DNA of 64,000 nt, taken from Anthracocystis setariae (Eukaryota; Basidiomycota; Ustilaginomycetes; Ustilaginales; Ustilaginaceae). Below the pieces are notes generated by a model. The model did no database searches. It was not told the origin of the DNA and saw nothing but the letters and a program-made list of their open reading frames with translations. The stretch spans positions 496,001 to 560,000 of the forward strand of contig CAKMXJ010000011.1 of assembly GCA_928724745.1 (NCBI GenBank), in the 5' to 3' direction. Shown here in pieces: positions 62,201 through 64,000 of the stretch. Position numbers and translations under genes: made by a program. The stretch's first letter is position 1; every line of letters begins with the position of its first letter.

Positions 62201-62454
62201 GCTAACCCAGCTTGGGGCGGGGGAAACTCGGCTTGGAGCGAGGCCAACCCAGCTTGGGGTGAGGTGGCTGGGAATGGTGTTGGCGAAGGCGCTGAGGAGT
62301 TCTCGGGCGCGCTATCGGCCAGAGGAGGACAGGGAACCGGCTTGGGCGAGGGCGAGGCCAGCCTGGGCGGATGTTGAGCCAGCTTGGGCGGTGGGGCAGC
62401 CAGCTTGAGCTGCCGACGGCCGCGGCCGTCTGAGTGAGTACGCTGACTCACCAT
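59266..62454 (-). CDS. Reverse transcriptase / RNase H of the retrotransposon
   Basis: The frame is open for 1062 codons, but only about the first 690 (to near 60380) look like protein of this family. The rest overlaps the recombinase in another frame and is Ser/Pro-rich filler. The start ATG at 62454 shares its A with the ORF1 stop (TAATG). Residues 20-110 contain a Gln-Ala-Gly-rich repeat. The reverse transcriptase spans about 215-450, with the first catalytic Asp in LWKADLEDAF (315), FGGRSSPFLFNLF, and the YLDD box (389-392). The RNase H has Asp 552 (VWTDASPRA), Asp 615 (LHVDNENVEYGL) and Asp 665 region (SEDNVLADALSRR). These motifs match DIRS/Ngaro polymerases. No disabling stop is seen. 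Confidence 0.9.
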   Translation of the reverse strand: MVSQRTHSDGRGRRQLKLAAPPPKLAQHPPRLASPSPKPVPCPPLADSAPENSSAPSPTPFPATSPQAGLASLQAEFPPPQAGLAALQAEPPAPQAGPLPAQAGARPSLDFFAPAGIVDMSSDNAATLLFGLLTGSPPSPRPNTLCEQPIFSATDVPATVGTLQLRYWSRFLDLYPDRAFADQLRGALQHGVKLGYDGPLRSSARLDATNLPMNADDVQHLRREIEARLAEGRLRRVADPAAIQLVCSPVGVVPKPHSDKKRTIYHLSHPRRPGSRLPSVNDGINTSFVAIHYESLDAIIDFVRDHPSASLWKADLEDAFRHVIVAKSDARLMGIHFDGQHYQECALAFGGRSSPFLFNLFAEFLHWLASFALQSVTTSSTSHSDVSHYLDDFFGASDAAAPHALPIQVLSLAAAALGFKISQKKTVWDTTRLEILGIELDSVAQTASITQERRQRIINMCSRVVDRGRASLLELQQVAGHLQFVTRVAPHGRAFLRRLYDAVRAHYKAPFGRRISRATRAELVWWIETLHSWDGVSLLQPSPLVIEHVWTDASPRAIGAHLGCMERPSAVFSKELSRRHRRKNIRFLEALAVLEALRRFSPRWSGPRKVVLHVDNENVEYGLRKGSIRDPATQVLFREIFSLCLRQHIDLVPVRVSSEDNVLADALSRRRFAFLEQHYPTAFALLSFNGARATSSHPQPSPLSSASAAQRLSSSGTGLPAAHGPDRRPSSTITSPPARPGSPSPLRPSPPPPPPLSSGALTTTPRIGRTVCSNATSPLSSRGTLTSGLTPPPLTLSASPASPEVTNASLASPARSPSCRSHSHSFGSSSWRSSSSAHLSTIAGCTALLSVSPLLASYAQASSLGKRKAPHPPSLSAPSPSPPTAPSPPSSCPPARRILSGRVSRSQHRPSLSPRAQSQHWQPSATVALPRPPSLPSTAASPSAARPSRVCSAAASPTVASRLRHTRAIHSVAAPPLGLRPMASTTTPSARSVVGGATASVAISTSQPPSAPPLPDPPYTPTRATTSTSLLPRGEISSPLPRFLSMGVASRCSPAAVRNRDT
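59342..60427 (-). CDS. Tyrosine recombinase of the retrotransposon
   Basis: The frame is open for 361 codons after a TGA at 60430-60428 and has no ATG until codon 169 (59923), so it is probably expressed by a -1 shift from the RT/RNase H frame or by splicing. The N-terminal part looks like a core-binding SAM-like domain (NGLASSTRSRSSAIVDDYLS, LKRNLATLKSWHIDLGL). The catalytic part has Arg about 183 in FLRAGEFTW, HSFRRG (His 293, Arg 296) and the nucleophile Tyr 327 in GRWRSDCFRRYID, the complete R-HxxR-Y set. These enzymes integrate a circular cDNA intermediate without target duplication. The alternative is a shorter protein starting at 59923, which would lose the N-terminal domain. Confidence 0.88.
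   Translation of the reverse strand, partial: AALPDGLRPPVVQRGQSDQQPPTTFAAVVGLSSPAAFLLWNGLASSTRSRSSAIVDDYLSSCTTRIALPSPPFPATATTLIEWCAHHHAENRSYGLLKRNLATLKSWHIDLGLDTTAFDSERLARVARGYKRVIGVPSPVAKLPITLPLLRQLVLALLIVCPSQHDRRMYRASFCLAFACFLRAGEFTWEAQGAPPSLLVGSVSFAADRSFATVFLPSSKTDPFRSGVTLTAPAVPLSTCAVAALATICHGRPASAPLFALDGGLPFSRQAFSSMLRRCLAHCGIQASAYSGHSFRRGAATWAASNGVDDDTIRALGRWRSDCFRRYIDKSATERAATARSALYANTSHHLDLSVAAWRDL
62164..62261 (-). repeat. 42-bp tandem repeat inside the RT ORF
   Basis: Two full copies (62164-62205 and 62206-62247) and a partial third differ at a few positions. They encode the 14-residue unit QAGLA(A/S)LQAE(P/F)PxP in the N-terminal linker before the reverse transcriptase. The copy number is a likely site of variation between element copies. 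Confidence 0.88.
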
Positions 62455-63740
62455 TATGTCGATTTCTTGCCCGCGCTGGAGTTCTTGGAGAGGCTACCAA
62501 GTGTCGGGCAAGAGGGAAGGCTGTGTTGCCCGCGGCAGTGAATGCAAGCGTGTGTACGGTTGCAGCCGGAGCAGGGGAGGTTGGCGTTGAAACGGCGGCA
62601 GGGGTCCCAGTTGGAGGAGGAGCCCGCGGAGCCTTGATGGTTCCGTTTCTTGTTGGAGGACGACGACGAAGAAGAGTTTTTGTTCGAGCCAGACGAGGTG
62701 TTCTGGTCGTTGGGGCTGGTCGACGTCTTGCGGAAGGGCGCCAGTACCCGTTGCACTGCGCCAAAGTCCTCTTGACTCCACACGTTGACGGCGTTAGTGC
62801 CAAAACGAATGCGGCAGACTGCCAGATGGTAGTCTGCGACGGCACGCCACGTGTAGAGATGGTCGAAGTCGACCAGTAACTTGAGGTGGGTCAGCAGAGC
62901 CTCGTTGAGAGAGAGGTTGCCAGTGACCCGGACGCGGATGGCAATGTACACCAGCCAGACCTGAGTGAGGGCGGCGAGGCTGGGTATGGCCTTGACAAAG
63001 GCGTCGGTGCGTGAGTCGGTCGAGTCTTCGGCCAGAGTAAGTTGGCCAGACTCGACGACGAAGGCGGTCGCTCGTGCCGGTTCCTTGGAAACTCTCGACT
63101 CCGGGTCGCGAAGTTTTACCAAGTGTTCTGGCTTGAGCTGGTCGCGCTCGACTTGAGCGACGACGTCGAGGGGAACCCACGCGAAACAGCGAGTGACCGA
63201 GAGGGGGGGCGACTCACCGGGGTTGGAGGACGAACCAGCGGAGGGGATAGCTGACGTAGCAGCTGGCTGGAGGAGGGGCAAGGCCTGCTGTTGGTTTAGC
63301 GAGGCCTGTTGTATGGTGTTGGCGAGGGGCGCGGGTTGCGGCGCTCGCAGCGTAGAAAGGAGCTCGCTAAACCTGGAGTCCAGCTGACGCTCGAGGTTGC
63401 CCAGTCGATGCTCGACTGCAGAGACAGAACGCTGTACCGCTGAGACTGCGGCGACGGAGGCGAAAGCGCTAGAGTCGTGCTCGTGGTGCGGTGGCGTCTG
63501 AGGGCGTGAGGGGGGTGGCGAGCCAGCAGGGTGGGAAAGAGCTTGCTCGGGGGAAGCAGCGACGCTGCCAGGAGGGGCAAGGACGCTGTGGGGAGGGGAG
63601 CCAGGCGAAGCTGGCGGCAAAGGGGCTGGAGCCTTCTTGCGGCAGCGCGCGCAAGAGCGGACGGGCCTACCGTTTGCGCCGACGAAATGATTGGACGGCC
63701 AGGAGTGCGCGCACCGGTAACAGCACTGAGTCTGCACCAT
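62454..63740 (-). CDS. Retrotransposon ORF1, gag-like Cys-rich protein
   Basis: The frame extends to 63920, but the ATG at 63740 (MVQTQCCYRC) gives a more natural start and a 428-residue product. A zinc-ribbon-like pair CYRC ... CARC occupies about residues 7-38. A Pro/Ser-rich linker and a short coiled coil (VEHRLGNLERQLDSRFSELL) follow. The central domain has LPLLQPAATSAIPS-like linkers and conserved-looking helices (CFAWVPLDVVAQVERDQLKP, LAALTQVWLVYIAIRVRVTG). Near the C-terminus lies a Cys/His cluster (CSGCNRTHACIHCRGQH and a final Cys), reminiscent of a nucleic-acid-binding knuckle but not the classical CCHC spacing. The stop codon overlaps the next ORF's start (TAATG). The function as the particle protein is inferred from position. 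Confidence 0.8.
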   Translation of the reverse strand: MVQTQCCYRCAHSWPSNHFVGANGRPVRSCARCRKKAPAPLPPASPGSPPHSVLAPPGSVAASPEQALSHPAGSPPPSRPQTPPHHEHDSSAFASVAAVSAVQRSVSAVEHRLGNLERQLDSRFSELLSTLRAPQPAPLANTIQQASLNQQQALPLLQPAATSAIPSAGSSSNPGESPPLSVTRCFAWVPLDVVAQVERDQLKPEHLVKLRDPESRVSKEPARATAFVVESGQLTLAEDSTDSRTDAFVKAIPSLAALTQVWLVYIAIRVRVTGNLSLNEALLTHLKLLVDFDHLYTWRAVADYHLAVCRIRFGTNAVNVWSQEDFGAVQRVLAPFRKTSTSPNDQNTSSGSNKNSSSSSSSNKKRNHQGSAGSSSNWDPCRRFNANLPCSGCNRTHACIHCRGQHSLPSCPTLGSLSKNSSAGKKST

Positions 63741-64000
63741 GTCAGTGGGACACCTGCTTGTCCGGCCGAGTCTAGATTGTCGTCGAAAAGAGGGGCCTAA
63801 GATTGCAATGCAACTGATCGTGGCCACGAAGAGGGAGAAACTCTGGAGAGCGTGTGTGAGAGGGCGTGCCAGGCCGTCAACACAGGATCGCAGAGTGAGG
63901 AAGACGAGGAGAGCTCGCAAGGGCTTGCCAGGCCAGTCGCGAGGTCACAAGTCTGTCGACGGTTGGAACCGCCCGCTCGTCGTCACCTAGTCTTGGCGCT

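Larger units (their letters stand above)
58695..64000 (-). mobile_element. Tyrosine-recombinase retrotransposon (DIRS order, Ngaro-like), 5' end beyond window
   Basis: Read on the minus strand, the element runs ORF1 (gag-like, Cys-rich), reverse transcriptase/RNase H, tyrosine recombinase, then a 3' block with two identical 119-bp direct repeats flanking 311 bp. The absence of a DDE integrase or endonuclease, together with a recombinase carrying R...HxxR...Y, places it in the DIRS order. The direct-repeat 3' end (B1-A2-B2) is what Ngaro elements show, rather than the inverted repeats of DIRS1. The matching A1 repeat should lie upstream of ORF1 past position 64000. All three coding parts are open with no internal stop, so the copy looks intact and young. 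Base composition is more GC-rich than the flanks. Confidence 0.88.

Noticed and set aside
1..64000. CRISPR arrays, rRNA, telomeric TTAGGG arrays
   Set aside because: None seen; the simple repeats present are microsatellites without regularly spaced unique spacers.

Overview
The window is nuclear DNA of a filamentous or dimorphic fungus, most probably a smut-type basidiomycete (Ustilaginomycetes). This rests on four observations: a fungal-only translation factor (EF-3), compact and mostly intron-poor genes, very long Ser/Pro-rich disordered proteins, and gene families typical of fungi (Exo84, Syg1, Hal4-type kinase, Mrs2, diaphanous formin). The species assignment is inference. Introns are few and carry GTAAGT-type donors and CTAAC-like branch sites.

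Layout. 0.5-9 kb: LEU4 (+), then RAD3/XPD (-) and translation elongation factor 3 (-). 10-12 kb: an unrecognised Ser-rich protein with a possible ubiquitin-like C-terminus (-), followed by 3.2 kb without a supportable gene. 15-24 kb: DOP1 (-) diverging from a two-exon RBM18-like RRM gene (+), then a mitochondrial uS15 gene (+). 24-31 kb: EXO84 (-) and the SPX-EXS phosphate transporter SYG1 (+), divergently arranged. 31-34 kb: a second 3.2 kb gene-free stretch. 34-39 kb: a large ORF joining a disordered Ser-rich region to a HECT-like E2-binding (UBE3D/Ipa1) domain (+). 40-45.6 kb: a diaphanous-related formin (+). 46-48 kb: a mitochondrial Mrs2/CorA magnesium channel (+). 48-50 kb: an EI24/Rrt8-like membrane protein whose reading frame runs straight into a complete urease accessory protein UreD (-). 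50.6-52 kb: transaldolase, two exons (-). 53.4-54 kb: PPIH-type cyclophilin with a 17-nt last exon (-). 56-58 kb: Hal4/Sat4-type protein kinase (+).

From about 58.7 kb to the right edge lies a minus-strand tyrosine-recombinase retrotransposon (DIRS order, Ngaro-like). It has a Cys-rich gag-like ORF1, a reverse transcriptase/RNase H ORF that starts in a TAATG overlap with the ORF1 stop, a tyrosine recombinase in the -1 frame, and two identical 119-bp direct repeats at its 3' end. Its 5' end is outside the window.

Most genes are housekeeping and no pathway cluster is evident. The items most worth following up are the retrotransposon architecture, the EI24-UreD and Ser-rich/UBE3D-like fusions, a perfect inverted repeat carrying a CRE palindrome near 9.93 kb, and TACTGTAC-type repeats seen repeatedly in the larger intergenic gaps.
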